NCBI GenBank assembly: GCA_963708895.1 | Contig: CAVPUE010000002.1 | Span: 186,001 to 250,000, forward strand | Direction of reading: 5' to 3' | Origin: Bacillus_BD sp963708895 | GTDB lineage: Bacteria > Bacillota > Bacilli > Bacillales > Cytobacillaceae | Length of the DNA: 64,000 bases | Shown: in pieces, positions 37,237 to 46,176 of the stretch | Layout of the letters: the number at the start of each line of letters is the position of its first letter | Numbering within the stretch: position 1 is the stretch's first letter | Program-made: the position numbers and the translations under genes | Notes under the pieces: model-generated | What the model saw: only the letters and a program-made list of their open reading frames with translations | Databases searched by the model: none | Told to the model about the DNA's origin: nothing

Positions 37237-39872
37237 TTGAAAAATCTAACTGGCTCACAAATTCGTCAAATGTTTTTAGACTTTTTCCAAGAAAAGGGAC
37301 ACGCTGTGGAACCAAGTGCTCCACTTGTTCCACATGAAGATCCCACACTTACTATGGATTAATAGTGGTGTAGCAACATTAAAGAAATATTTCGATGGAC
37401 GGGTTGTTCCTGAAAATCCAAGAATTACAAATGCTCAAAAGTCAATTCGTACAAATGATATTGAAAATGTTGGAAAGACAGCACGACACCATACCTTTTT
37501 TGAAATGCTCGGAAACTTTTCAATCGGTGAGTATTTTAAAGTGGAAGCAATCGAGTGGGCATGGGAATTTTTAACAGATAAAAAATGGATTGGGTTTGAT
37601 CCAGACAAGTTATCTGTAACGATTCATCCAGAAGATGAGGAAGCATATGAGATTTGGAGTAAAAAGGTAGGAATTCCAGAAGAACGAATTATACGTCTTG
37701 AAGGAAACTTTTGGGATATTGGGGAAGGTCCAAGTGGTCCTAACTCAGAAATTTTCTATGATCGTGGACCAGAATTCGGAAATGATTTAACTGATCCAGA
37801 ATTGTATCCTGGTGGAGAAAATGAACGTTATTTAGAAATATGGAACCTTGTTTTCTCTGAATTCAATCATAATCCAGATGGAACTTATACACCATTACCT
37901 CATAAAAACATTGATACAGGTATGGGACTTGAACGAATTACTTCGGTTGTACAAAATGTTGAGACGAACTTTGATACAGATTTGTTTATGCCGATTATTC
38001 GCGCAACAGAAGAGATTTCTAACACAGAGTATGGGAAAGAAAATCAAACAGATGTGGCTTTTAAAGTGATTGCGGATCATATTAGAACGGTTGCATTTGC
38101 CGTTGGGGATGGAGCGTTACCATCTAATGAAGGACGCGGATATGTATTAAGAAGACTCTTAAGAAGAGCGGTTCGCTATGCAAAACAAATCAATATCAAT
38201 CGTCCCTTTATGTACGAGCTTGTTCCTGTTGTAGGGGAAATAATGGTTGACTTCTATCCAATCGTGAAAGAGAAGCAAGACTTTATTGAAAAGGTTGTTA
38301 AAAACGAAGAAGAACGTTTTCATGAAACCTTACATGAAGGGTTAACGATATTATTTGATGTGATTAAGAAGCAAAAGGAAAAAGGAAACAGAACAAATTC
38401 CTGGAGAAGATGTTTTCAAATTATATGATACTTATGGTTTCCCTGTTGAACTAACAGAAGAATATGCGGAAGAAGAAGAAATGACGATTGATTATAACGG
38501 TTTTGAAAGTGAAATGGAAAAACAACGGGATCGTGCTCGAACAGCTCGACAAGATGTCGATTCGATGCAAGTACAAAGCGGTGTTTTAAGAGACATTCAT
38601 CATGAAAGTAAATTCGTTGGTTACGATCAACTACAAGTTCAGGCTACTGTAGTCGTTCTTTTAAAAGATGGTGTGACGGTTGAAAAAGCAACTACGGGTG
38701 AAGAAATACAATTTATTCTTGATCAAACTCCTTTCTATGCAGAGAGCGGGGGTCAGATTGCCGATAAAGGAACCTTGCTTGCACATGGAGTGAAAGTGGA
38801 CGTCTTGGATGTTAAAAAGGCACCAAATGGTCAAAGTCTACATCGTGCAATGGTTGTGGAAGGTGAATTAAACGTAAATGCTGCAGTGACAGCAACCGTT
38901 ATCGAGGAAACCCGTGCTAAAGTGATTAAAAACCATTCGGCTACACATCTTATGCACCAAGCATTAAAAGATGTTCTGGGACCACATGTCAATCAAGCAG
39001 GTTCATTAGTAGAACCAGATCGTTTACGCTTTGACTTTTCCCATTTTGGCCAAGTGCAACCTGAGGAATTGGAAAGAGTAGAAGAAATCGTAAATGAGCA
39101 AATTTGGAGAAGTTTAGATGTAGAAATTGATTACAAAGGCATTAATGAGGCAAAGTCTATGGGGGCCATGGCTCTATTCGGTGAAAAATATGGTGACATC
39201 GTTCGAGTTGTTAAAATGGGCGATTATAGCCTTGAATTGTGTGGGGGCTGTCACGTTCCAAACAGTTCTGTCATTGGATTATTCAAAATCGTCTCTGAAA
39301 GCGGAATTGGAGCTGGTACACGACGAATCGAAGCTGTAACAGGGGAAGCAGCTTATAGTTTGATGAATCATCAAATCGGAATTCTAAAAAGTGCGGCTGC
39401 TAAATTAAAGACAAATGTTCATGATGTTCCTGCTAGAATCGATACATTACAAAATGAAATGAAACATCTACACCGAGAAAATGAATCATTAGCTGCAAAA
39501 TTGGGTAATATTGAAGCGGGTAGTCTTGCTTCAAAAGTAAAAGACGTTAATGGAATTCCTGTCTTGGTGGCAAACGTTCAAAATACAGATATGAATAATC
39601 TTCGTAATATGGCAGATGATCTTAAGCAGAAACTAGGATCTGGTGTTATTGTACTAGGAAGTGCTGTCGATGGAAAAGTCAATTTAATTGCTGGAGTCAC
39701 AAAAGATCTAATTGAAAAAGGATTTCATGCTGGAAAGCTCATTAAAGAAGTCTCTACTCGCTGCGGTGGCGGAGGCGGTGGACGACCTGATATGGCACAA
39801 GCAGGAGGTAAAGACCCATCTAAATTAGATTCTGCTTTAGAATTTGTAGAAGAATGGGTGAAATCTGTTTGA
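37237..39872 (+). CDS. alaS: Alanyl-tRNA synthetase, two frameshifts
   Basis: Repaired length is about 878 residues, equal to B. subtilis AlaS. Class II catalytic core: NSGVATLKKYFDGR, NDIENVGKTARHHTFFEMLGNFSIGEYFK, NLVFSEFN, DTGMGLERI. Editing domain zinc motifs HSATHLMHQAL and CGGCHV; C-terminal glycine-rich GGGGGGRPDMAQAGG. TTG 37237 follows GGAGG. Frame moves +1 at 37348-37352 (in-frame CTT, surplus A, then CTATGGATTAATAGT; family sequence LLWINSGVA fixes the site) and +1 near 38395-38410 before IPGEDVFKLYDTYGFP. An essential single-copy gene broken twice is hard to reconcile with life, so sequence errors are likely. Confidence 0.95.
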
Positions 39873-39989
39873 TATTGTCAAAAATTAGTGTAAAATGGTT
39901 ATAAATGATGGATTGACAAATAGCCTTATAGCACTTTTCAATCAGGCGAATTTGAACTATATTTCCTCAAAAAAGCGAGGTGTACGAAG

Positions 39990-40256
39990 GTGAGCTCATT
40001 TGATCAAACAATGAGATTCAATTTTCCAGAGGACCCCATTGAACATAATGTAAAAGAGGTACTTCTCCAAGTTTATGAGGCTCTACAGGAAAAAGGGTAC
40101 AATCCAATTAATCAAATTGTCGGGTATTTATTATCTGGTGACCCTGCTTATATTCCTAGACATAAAGATGCACGAAATTTAATTCGAAAATTAGAGCGTG
40201 ATGAAATTATTGAGGAATTAATGAAATCCTATCTTAAAGATAACCAAATACTATGA
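39990..40256 (+). CDS. ireB: IreB family regulatory phosphoprotein
   Basis: 88 residues, the normal size. Conserved throughout: DQTMRFNFPEDPIEHNVKEVLLQVYEALQEKGYNPINQIVGYLLSGDPAYIPRHKDARNLIRKLERDEI is the family hallmark (shown here as landmarks at residues 5-74). In Enterococcus IreB is phosphorylated on N-terminal threonines by the kinase IreK. GTG 39990 follows GCGAGG. First gene of the ireB-ruvX-yrzB group behind alaS; B. subtilis calls it yrzL. Confidence 0.93.
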   Translation: MSSFDQTMRFNFPEDPIEHNVKEVLLQVYEALQEKGYNPINQIVGYLLSGDPAYIPRHKDARNLIRKLERDEIIEELMKSYLKDNQIL

Positions 40257-40267
40257 TTGTCATTGCA

Positions 40268-40300
40268 GGGCGCTTTTGGTTTGCTAAAAGTGCCCTCTTT
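40268..40300 (+). terminator. Terminator after ireB
   Basis: GGGCGCTTTT pairs with AAAAGTGCCC (one G-T), followed by CTCTTT. Weak T-run; may be partial. Confidence 0.6.
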
Positions 40301-40414
40301 AATGTAGACTGTGATAATGTAATGTAATATAGGCGAAACTTTCCTAAGTGGAGTTCCGCTAAGTACGGGACGTGTTGTTGCCTAACGCTTTGCCGTAATA
40401 AATGAGGGATTGAT

Positions 40415-40831
40415 ATGCGAATAATGGGCTTAGATGTTGGTTCAAAAACAGTGGGCGTTTCTATAAGTGATGCATTTGGTTGGACTGCTCAAGGTTTAAA
40501 AACGATTCAAATTAATGAAGATAAAGGTGAATATGGCTTCGAGGAAATTGGAACATTGATTGCAGAAAACGAAGTTAGTAAAGTTGTGGTAGGATTACCT
40601 AAAAACATGAATGGTACCATTGGTCCGCGTGGTGAAGCTAGTCAATTTTATGCTGATGAGTTGAATAAAAGATTTGGAGTCCCAGTTGTTCTTTGGGATG
40701 AAAGACTTACAACAGTTGCAGCCGAGAGAGTCTTACTTGAAGCAGATGTAAGTAGAAAGAAAAGAAAAAAAGTGATTGATAAAATGGCAGCGTCTATGAT
40801 CCTTCAAGGATATTTAGATAGTCAAAATTAA
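40415..40831 (+). CDS. ruvX: Putative pre-16S rRNA nuclease RuvX (YqgF)
   Basis: 138 residues. RNase H-like fold: MGLDVGSKTVGVSISD (first catalytic Asp), VVVGLPKNMNGTIGPRG, WDERLTTVAAERVL, KKVIDKMAASMILQGYL (C-terminal Asp). Implicated in 16S rRNA 5' processing. ATG 40415 has the Shine-Dalgarno TGAGGGAT. The stop overlaps an ATG but the next gene is taken to start at 40846. Confidence 0.95.
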   Translation: MRIMGLDVGSKTVGVSISDAFGWTAQGLKTIQINEDKGEYGFEEIGTLIAENEVSKVVVGLPKNMNGTIGPRGEASQFYADELNKRFGVPVVLWDERLTTVAAERVLLEADVSRKKRKKVIDKMAASMILQGYLDSQN

Positions 40832-40845
40832 TGAGGTGGATAAAT

Positions 40846-41136
40846 ATGAATCATGATGAAAAAAATATAACCGTTATTGATGATGAAGGAAATGAACAGT
40901 TATGTGAAGTATTATTTACGTTTGATTCTGAAGAATTCGGTAAATCCTATGTCCTGTATTATCCAATTAGTTCGGAAGAAGAAGACGATGAAGAAATTGA
41001 AATACATGCATCCTCTTTTATTCCAAATGAAGATGGCGATGATGGAGAACTCATGCCTATCGAAACAGATAAAGAGTGGGATTTAATAGAAGAAATGCTT
41101 AATACATTCCTTGCTGAAGAAGAGGAAGAAGAATAA
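40846..41136 (+). CDS. yrzB: DUF1292 acidic protein (YrzB-like)
   Basis: 96 residues, very acidic: begins NHDEKNITVIDDEGNEQLCEVLFTF and ends in EEEEEE. The family motif SYVLYYP and ETDKEWDLIEEMLNTF are present. ATG 40846 is behind GAGGTGG; an in-frame ATG at 40831 overlaps the ruvX stop. Function unknown; always near ruvX in bacilli. Confidence 0.9.
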   Translation: MNHDEKNITVIDDEGNEQLCEVLFTFDSEEFGKSYVLYYPISSEEEDDEEIEIHASSFIPNEDGDDGELMPIETDKEWDLIEEMLNTFLAEEEEEE

Positions 41137-41144
41137 GCTTACAA

Positions 41145-41187
41145 ATATCAAGCAGATATTATCTTTAATCTGCTTGATATTTTTTTA
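41145..41187 (+). terminator. Terminator after yrzB
   Basis: Perfect 13-bp stem ATATCAAGCAGAT/ATCTGCTTGATAT followed by seven T. Confidence 0.9.
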
Positions 41188-41255
41188 CGCCTATTATAGA
41201 AATATAGTATAATGATTTAGGAAATATATAAAACCCTGTAGATTGGAGGGGGAAA

Positions 41256-42389
41256 ATGAAATCTGGAGAGAAAGATGACAAAAAAATAATTTTTAAAGAG
41301 AAGTTAATAGAGCGTCAAAATGAGGCGAAGGTTGTGCGGAAAATCGTTGCTATTATAGCACTTTCCATTTTTATGATCGCAGTCATTGTAGTGGGTGGAG
41401 GATATTTATATATCAATTCAGCTTTAAAGCCCGTTGATTCAAAGAGTCAAGAAGAAATTCCCGTTCAAGTTCCGATTGGTTCTGGAACAACAACGATTTC
41501 GAAAATACTCGAAGATCGTGGTGTCATTAAGGATGCACATGTCTTTAAATATTATGTTAAATTTAAAAACGAATCAGGCTTTATGGCAGGGGATTATGTT
41601 TTAACTCCTTCCATGACCTTACAACAAATTATTGATAGCTTAAAAACAGGGAAGGTCATACAAGAAGCAGCTGTAAAAATAGCGATTCCAGAAGGGATAC
41701 AACTTAGTCAAATAGCAGGAATTATCGCAAACCATACAGATTCCTCAACACAAGAAGTCATGAAAAAGTTAAATGATCATGAATATATTAATTCTCTTAT
41801 GAGTCAATATCCGAATCTATTAACAAAGGAAATTTATGATGCAAAAGTTAAATATCCACTAGAGGGATACTTATTTCCAGCAACCTATTCTTTTTCGGAG
41901 ATCAATCCAACTGTTGAAAACATCGTTACTGCTATGCTGGATAAAACAGAATCCGTTTTGGATGAATATATGATACAAATAGAAGAAAAGGAAATGACGG
42001 TTCATCAATTATTAACGCTGGCATCATTGATTGAAGAAGAAGCGACAGAGCAGGTTGATAGAAACCAGATTGCTAGTGTTTTTTATAATCGAATGAATAT
42101 AGGCATGCCTTTGCAGACCGATCCAACTGTACTATATGCAAAAGAAGAACATCAAGCAAAAGTGTATTACAAGGATTTGGAAATTGATGACCCTTATAAC
42201 ACGTATAAGTATCCAGGGTTAACTCCAGGACCGATTGCAAATGCAGGGGTCACGTCGATCGAAGCAGCGTTGGCACCAGCTCAAACAGACTTTCTTTATT
42301 TTCTAGCTGCCCCAGATGGTCAAGTATATTTTTCTACTACTCTAGATGAGCATGAAGAGAAAAAAGCGGAGCATATCACTAGTAGTTAA
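41256..42389 (+). CDS. mltG: Endolytic peptidoglycan transglycosylase MltG
   Basis: 377 residues. Short Lys-rich cytoplasmic part, one membrane helix (IVAIIALSIFMIAVIVVGGGYLYI), a LysM-like region (VQVPIGSGTTTISKILEDRGVI) and the YceG catalytic domain with YPLEGYLFPATY, LASLIEEEATEQVDRNQIASVFYNRM (catalytic Glu), and YPGLTPGPIANAG. It cuts nascent glycan strands, setting their length. ATG 41256 behind GGAGGGGG. In B. subtilis it is yrrL. Confidence 0.95.
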   Translation: MKSGEKDDKKIIFKEKLIERQNEAKVVRKIVAIIALSIFMIAVIVVGGGYLYINSALKPVDSKSQEEIPVQVPIGSGTTTISKILEDRGVIKDAHVFKYYVKFKNESGFMAGDYVLTPSMTLQQIIDSLKTGKVIQEAAVKIAIPEGIQLSQIAGIIANHTDSSTQEVMKKLNDHEYINSLMSQYPNLLTKEIYDAKVKYPLEGYLFPATYSFSEINPTVENIVTAMLDKTESVLDEYMIQIEEKEMTVHQLLTLASLIEEEATEQVDRNQIASVFYNRMNIGMPLQTDPTVLYAKEEHQAKVYYKDLEIDDPYNTYKYPGLTPGPIANAGVTSIEAALAPAQTDFLYFLAAPDGQVYFSTTLDEHEEKKAEHITSS

Positions 42390-42482
42390 TTCCAATTACA
42401 TTTAAGAAGAATGCACAAGTGGCATTTTTCTTTTTTTTATGCTAGAATATACAAAGTATTTAATGACCTTACCTGTTACGAG

Positions 42483-42534
42483 TAGCGTAAACACAGTGGA
42501 AAGATGCATGTTCCTCTGTGAGGCGCTATTTTTT
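42483..42534 (+). promoter_or_regulatory. Hairpin with T-run in the trmR leader, possible attenuator
   Basis: TAGCG (42483-42487) pairs with CGCTA (42524-42528), CACAG with CTGTG and GGAA with TTCC inside, then six T. It lies 40-50 bp behind a possible -10 (TAGAAT near 42443) and 33 bp ahead of the trmR start. A separate small terminator (AATGC/GCATT then T-run, 42412-42438) already serves mltG, so this second one seems to belong to the trmR leader. Regulation is inferred. Confidence 0.5.
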
Positions 42535-42566
42535 CTTGTTTTACTATAGAAGGAAGTGGAGTAATT

Positions 42567-43203
42567 TTGACAGATAGCGTTATTCAATATATTGAAAACT
42601 TAATTCCGGAGCGACCGGAGTTTTTTATGAGGATGGAAAACTATGCTTCAGAGCATCATGTTCCCATTATGGAGTCAACGGGTATAGAAGCAATGCTTCA
42701 GATCCTTCGTATTAAGAATCCGAAAAAGATTCTTGAAGTAGGAGCGGCTATTGGCTACTCGTCCTTAAGAATGGCTCATGCTCTCCCAATGACAAAAATT
42801 ATCACCATTGAAAGAGACGAAGAGCGAGCAGTTCTAGCACGAAACAATATTATGGAATTCGGTAAGGAAGAACAAGTTACCTTAGTGCTAGGAGATGCTC
42901 TTGAAATTGTGGATGAGGTCTCGAGTTATGGACCATTTGATGTGATATTTATTGATGCAGCAAAAGGTCAGTATCAGAAGGTTTTTCGAATTATATAGTC
43001 GTTATTTACTAGAGGATGGTTTAATCATCACGGACAATGTTCTTTTTAAAGGATTAGTTGCCGAAGAAGTCATACAACATAAGAGAACAGCACAACTTGT
43101 TAAAAAAATTAAACAGTATAATGAATGGCTCATGAGTCATTCTGATTATCATACAGTTATTTTGCCCGTTGGTGACGGGGTTGCAATTAGTAAAAAGGGG
43201 TGA
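42567..43203 (+). CDS. trmR: tRNA 5-hydroxyuridine methyltransferase TrmR (YrrM), frameshifted
   Basis: About 212 residues restored. SAM-dependent O-methyltransferase that makes 5-methoxyuridine from 5-hydroxyuridine at tRNA position 34. SAM motif KILEVGAAIGYSSLRMA, TIERDEERAVLARNNI, GPFDVIFIDAAKGQYQ, ITDNVLFKGLVAEE, and the ending GDGVAISKKG. The frame moves +1 near 42978-42985, right after KGQYQK; the restored reading is FFELYSRYLLEDGLIITDNV. Start TTG 42567 is behind GGAAGTGGAG. The two partner genes trhP1 and trhP2 follow directly. Confidence 0.93.
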
Positions 43204-43209
43204 AGAAAG

Positions 43210-44139
43210 ATGAATAAGCCAGAATTACTGGTAACACCAGTTTCTGTTCATGACATCCTTCCATTAATTGAGGCTGGAGCGGATGCTTTTGTTGTGGGAG
43301 AACAAAGATATGGTTTGCGGTTAGCAGGGGAATTTTCACGCGAAGAGATTAAAGACGCGGTCGCAATCGCACATGAGCATGGAAAAAAGGTTTATGTAGC
43401 TATGAACGCTTTATTTCATAATGAAAAGGTTCCTGAACTTCCTCAGTATCTCCAGTATTTACAATCTATCGATGTAGATGCTGTAACGTTTGGGGATCCG
43501 GCAGTATTACTTGCAGCGAGAGAAGCTGCACCAGAGATGAAATTGCATTGGAGTACTGAAACAACAGGTACAAATTGGTATACATGTAATTATTGGGGTA
43601 GAAAAGGAACAAAACGTGCGGTACTTTCACGTGAAATTAATCTAGATGCCATTTTGGAAATAAAAGAACATGCAGAAGTAGAAATTGAAGTACAAGTACA
43701 TGGCATGCTGAATATGTTTCAATCGAAACGTTCTTTACTCGGACACTACTTTCAGTATCAAGGTAAAAATATGGAGATTGAAAACCGTAATGGGGAAAAA
43801 GCTATGTTTTTACATGATAAAGAACGTGGAACAAAATATCCGATTTTTGAAGATGAAAATGGTACCCATATTATGAGTCCGAGTGATATGTGTGTCATAG
43901 ACGAATTACAAGATTTGATCGAGGCAGGGGTAGACTCTTTCAAAATAGATGGGATCCTGCATCGTTCCGAATATATTTTAGCTCTAACAAAGTTATATCG
44001 GAAAGCGATTGATACATGCATAGAAGATCCTGATGAATATGAAGACATTAAAGGTGAATTATTAGAACGCATCGAGGAAATTCAACCCGATAATAGACCA
44101 CTTGACACAGGTTTCTTCTTTAAAGAAACGGTTTATTAA
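43210..44139 (+). CDS. trhP1: tRNA uridine 5-hydroxylation protein TrhP1 (YrrN), U32 family
   Basis: 309 residues. Peptidase-U32-like protein with the usual TIM-barrel pattern (DILPLIEAGADAFVVGEQRYGLRLAG, AMNALFHNE, GDPAVLLAAREAAPEMKLHWSTE, VQVHGMLNMFQSKRSLLGHYF, DELQDLIEAGVDSFKIDGI). In B. subtilis TrhP1 and TrhP2 supply prephenate-dependent 5-hydroxylation of tRNA U34. The cysteine cluster of the larger paralogue is lacking, as is usual. ATG 43210 follows GGGGTGAAG. Confidence 0.92.
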   Translation: MNKPELLVTPVSVHDILPLIEAGADAFVVGEQRYGLRLAGEFSREEIKDAVAIAHEHGKKVYVAMNALFHNEKVPELPQYLQYLQSIDVDAVTFGDPAVLLAAREAAPEMKLHWSTETTGTNWYTCNYWGRKGTKRAVLSREINLDAILEIKEHAEVEIEVQVHGMLNMFQSKRSLLGHYFQYQGKNMEIENRNGEKAMFLHDKERGTKYPIFEDENGTHIMSPSDMCVIDELQDLIEAGVDSFKIDGILHRSEYILALTKLYRKAIDTCIEDPDEYEDIKGELLERIEEIQPDNRPLDTGFFFKETVY

Positions 44140-44177
44140 TAAGTTTAAATGAATAAACGAACGGATGGTGAAAGATT

Positions 44178-45449
44178 ATGATGGCTGTCGTAAGAGAACC
44201 TATTTCGAAGATCGTTAATGGTAAACGAGTCATTACAAAAAAGCCTGAGCTATTAGCTCCGGCTGGAAATCTTGAAAAGCTAAAAATAGCGGTTCAATAC
44301 GGAGCTGATGCTGTTTTTATAGGTGGACAAGAATATGGATTACGCTCTAATGCAGATAACTTTACTTTCGAGGAAATGAAAGAAGGCGTTGAGTTTGCCA
44401 AAAAATATGGAGCGAAAATTTATGTAACAACAAATATCTTTGCTCATAATGAAAATATAGATGGTTTAGAAGAATATATGCTTGGCTTAAAAGAGGCAGG
44501 TATACAAGGGATTATTGTTGCAGATCCACTCATTATCGAAACATGTAAAAAAATTGCACCTGAAATTGAGGTTCATATCAGTACCCAACAATCGATTTCG
44601 AATTGGAAAACCATTCAATTTTGGAAAGAAGAAGGTGCTGAACGTGTCGTTTTAGCCCGTGAAACAAGTGCAGAAGAAATTAAGGAAATGAAAGAAAAGG
44701 TAGATATCGAAATAGAGATATTTGTTCATGGTGCCATGTGTATCGCCTATTCAGGTCGTTGTACATTAAGTAACCATATGACAGCTAGAGACTCAAATCG
44801 TGGAGGCTGCTGTCAATCTTGTCGCTGGGACTATGATCTTTATCAATTAAATGAAGGGGAAGAAGTACCACTATTTGAAGAAAAAGATGCTCCATTTGCG
44901 ATGAGTCCAAAAGATTTAAATTTAATTCAATCAATCCCAACAATGATTGAATTAGGAATTGATAGTCTTAAAGTAGAGGGACGAATGAAATCGATGCACT
45001 ATATTGCAACGGTCATAAGTGTCTATCGCAAAGTAATTGATACGTACTGTGCAGATCCGGAAAATTTTGTTATTCAACAGGAATGGCTTGATGAACTAGA
45101 TAAATGTGCAAACCGTGAAACGGCAACTGCCTTTTTTGAAGGTGTACCAGGGTATAAGGAGCAAATGTTTGGAAATCATAGCAAAAAGACAAGCTTTGAC
45201 TTTGCCGGACTTGTTCTAGACTATAATCCTGAAACAAAAATCGTAACATTACAGCAAAGAAACCATTTTAAACCGGGACAAGAAGTAGAATTCTTTGGAC
45301 CTGAAATTGAAAACTTTAGAGTTGTCATTGATCAAATTTGGGATGAAGATGGTAATGAGCTGGACGCAGCTCGCCATCCAATGCAAATTGTTCAATTTAA
45401 GGTAGAGCAACCACTCTATCCAAATAATATGATGAGAAAAGAATTATAG
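44178..45449 (+). CDS. trhP2: tRNA uridine 5-hydroxylation protein TrhP2 (YrrO), U32 family
   Basis: 423 residues, the catalytic-type U32 protein: KPELLAPAGNLEKLKIAVQYGADAVFIGG, VTTNIFAHN, HISTQQSISNW, and the iron-sulfur cysteine region FVHGAMCIAYSGRC with GGCCQSCRWDY, plus LKVEGRMKSMHYIA. The C-terminal barrel follows (FDFAGLVLDYN, PGQEVEFFGPEI). ATG 44178 (or 44181) behind GATGGTGAAAG. Behind it B. subtilis has udk; here there is only an intergenic hairpin and then greA. Confidence 0.94.
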   Translation: MMAVVREPISKIVNGKRVITKKPELLAPAGNLEKLKIAVQYGADAVFIGGQEYGLRSNADNFTFEEMKEGVEFAKKYGAKIYVTTNIFAHNENIDGLEEYMLGLKEAGIQGIIVADPLIIETCKKIAPEIEVHISTQQSISNWKTIQFWKEEGAERVVLARETSAEEIKEMKEKVDIEIEIFVHGAMCIAYSGRCTLSNHMTARDSNRGGCCQSCRWDYDLYQLNEGEEVPLFEEKDAPFAMSPKDLNLIQSIPTMIELGIDSLKVEGRMKSMHYIATVISVYRKVIDTYCADPENFVIQQEWLDELDKCANRETATAFFEGVPGYKEQMFGNHSKKTSFDFAGLVLDYNPETKIVTLQQRNHFKPGQEVEFFGPEIENFRVVIDQIWDEDGNELDAARHPMQIVQFKVEQPLYPNNMMRKEL

Positions 45450-45528
45450 ATATTTAAGCAGTCTTTTTCTGTATTGCATAATCAGCATTTTTATGCAACA
45501 ATAGCATAAATATTATTAACTATATAAG

Positions 45529-45568
45529 CCATGCGCGTTCTTGACGGAACGCGCATGTATATATTTTA
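45529..45568 (+). terminator. Terminator after trhP2
   Basis: CATGCGCGTTC and GAACGCGCATG form an 11-bp stem around TTGACG, followed by an A/T-rich stretch ending TTTTATT. It lies in the 191-bp gap between trhP2 and greA, otherwise empty. Confidence 0.7.
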
Positions 45569-45640
45569 TTACACTTATACTTATTAATTTGTCTGACACA
45601 ATCTTGTGGGGGTTGTGAACACTAGAAGGAGTGAACAGTT

Positions 45641-46117
45641 TTGGCTCAAGAAAAAGTTTTTCCAATGACTCAAGCTGGTAAACAAAAGCTTGAACAAGAA
45701 TTAGAACATTTGAAAACGGTTGTAAGAAAAGAAGTAGTAGAAAGAATTAAAATCGCCCGTAGTTTTGGTGATTTATCTGAGAACTCTGAATATGATGCAG
45801 CAAAAGATGAACAAGCATTTGTTGAAGGTCGTATTACAACGATTGAAAATATGATCCGTAATGCCAGAATTATCAGCGAAGATGAATTAAGCAAGGATGC
45901 GGTATCATTAGGAAATTCCGTTACATTTGTCGAGCTCCCTGAAGGCGATGAAGAAACATATACGATCGTTGGTAGTGCAGAGGCCGATCCATTCGAAGGT
46001 AAAATTTCCAATGATTCTCCTATAGCTAAAAGCTTATTAGGACGTAAAGTTGGAGATCAAGTGACCGTTCAAACTCCAGGCGGAGAAATGAAAGTAAAAA
46101 TAATTGAAATAAAATAA
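45641..46117 (+). CDS. greA: Transcription elongation factor GreA
   Basis: 158 residues. N-terminal coiled coil (FPMTQAGKQKLEQELEHLKTVVRKEVVERIKIARSFGDLSENSEYDAAKDEQ; landmark tip motif GDLSENSEYDAAK) that enters the polymerase secondary channel, then the FKBP-like C-terminal domain ending ISNDSPIAKSLLGRKVGDQV. Rescues backtracked polymerase by stimulating RNA cleavage. TTG 45641 follows AGAAGGAG. pbpI follows. Confidence 0.97.
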   Translation: MAQEKVFPMTQAGKQKLEQELEHLKTVVRKEVVERIKIARSFGDLSENSEYDAAKDEQAFVEGRITTIENMIRNARIISEDELSKDAVSLGNSVTFVELPEGDEETYTIVGSAEADPFEGKISNDSPIAKSLLGRKVGDQVTVQTPGGEMKVKIIEIK

Positions 46118-46140
46118 TCAATATTTCGTTTATATTAAAC

Positions 46141-46169
46141 ACACCTCGTCAACACTTTTGACGAGGTGT
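46141..46169 (+). terminator. Hairpin after greA that holds the pbpI Shine-Dalgarno
   Basis: ACACCTCGTCAA pairs perfectly with TTGACGAGGTGT around CACTT. Only TCATTTT follows, so the terminator is weak, but GAGGTG (46163-46168) in the 3' arm is the best ribosome site for pbpI (ATG 46177). Confidence 0.7.
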
Positions 46170-46176
46170 TCATTTT

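Noticed and set aside
37237..39872. alaS as a real pseudogene with a second copy elsewhere
   Set aside because: The T-box leader is intact, all catalytic and editing motifs are preserved and no decay is seen besides two single-base shifts. A second alaS cannot be excluded without the genome.
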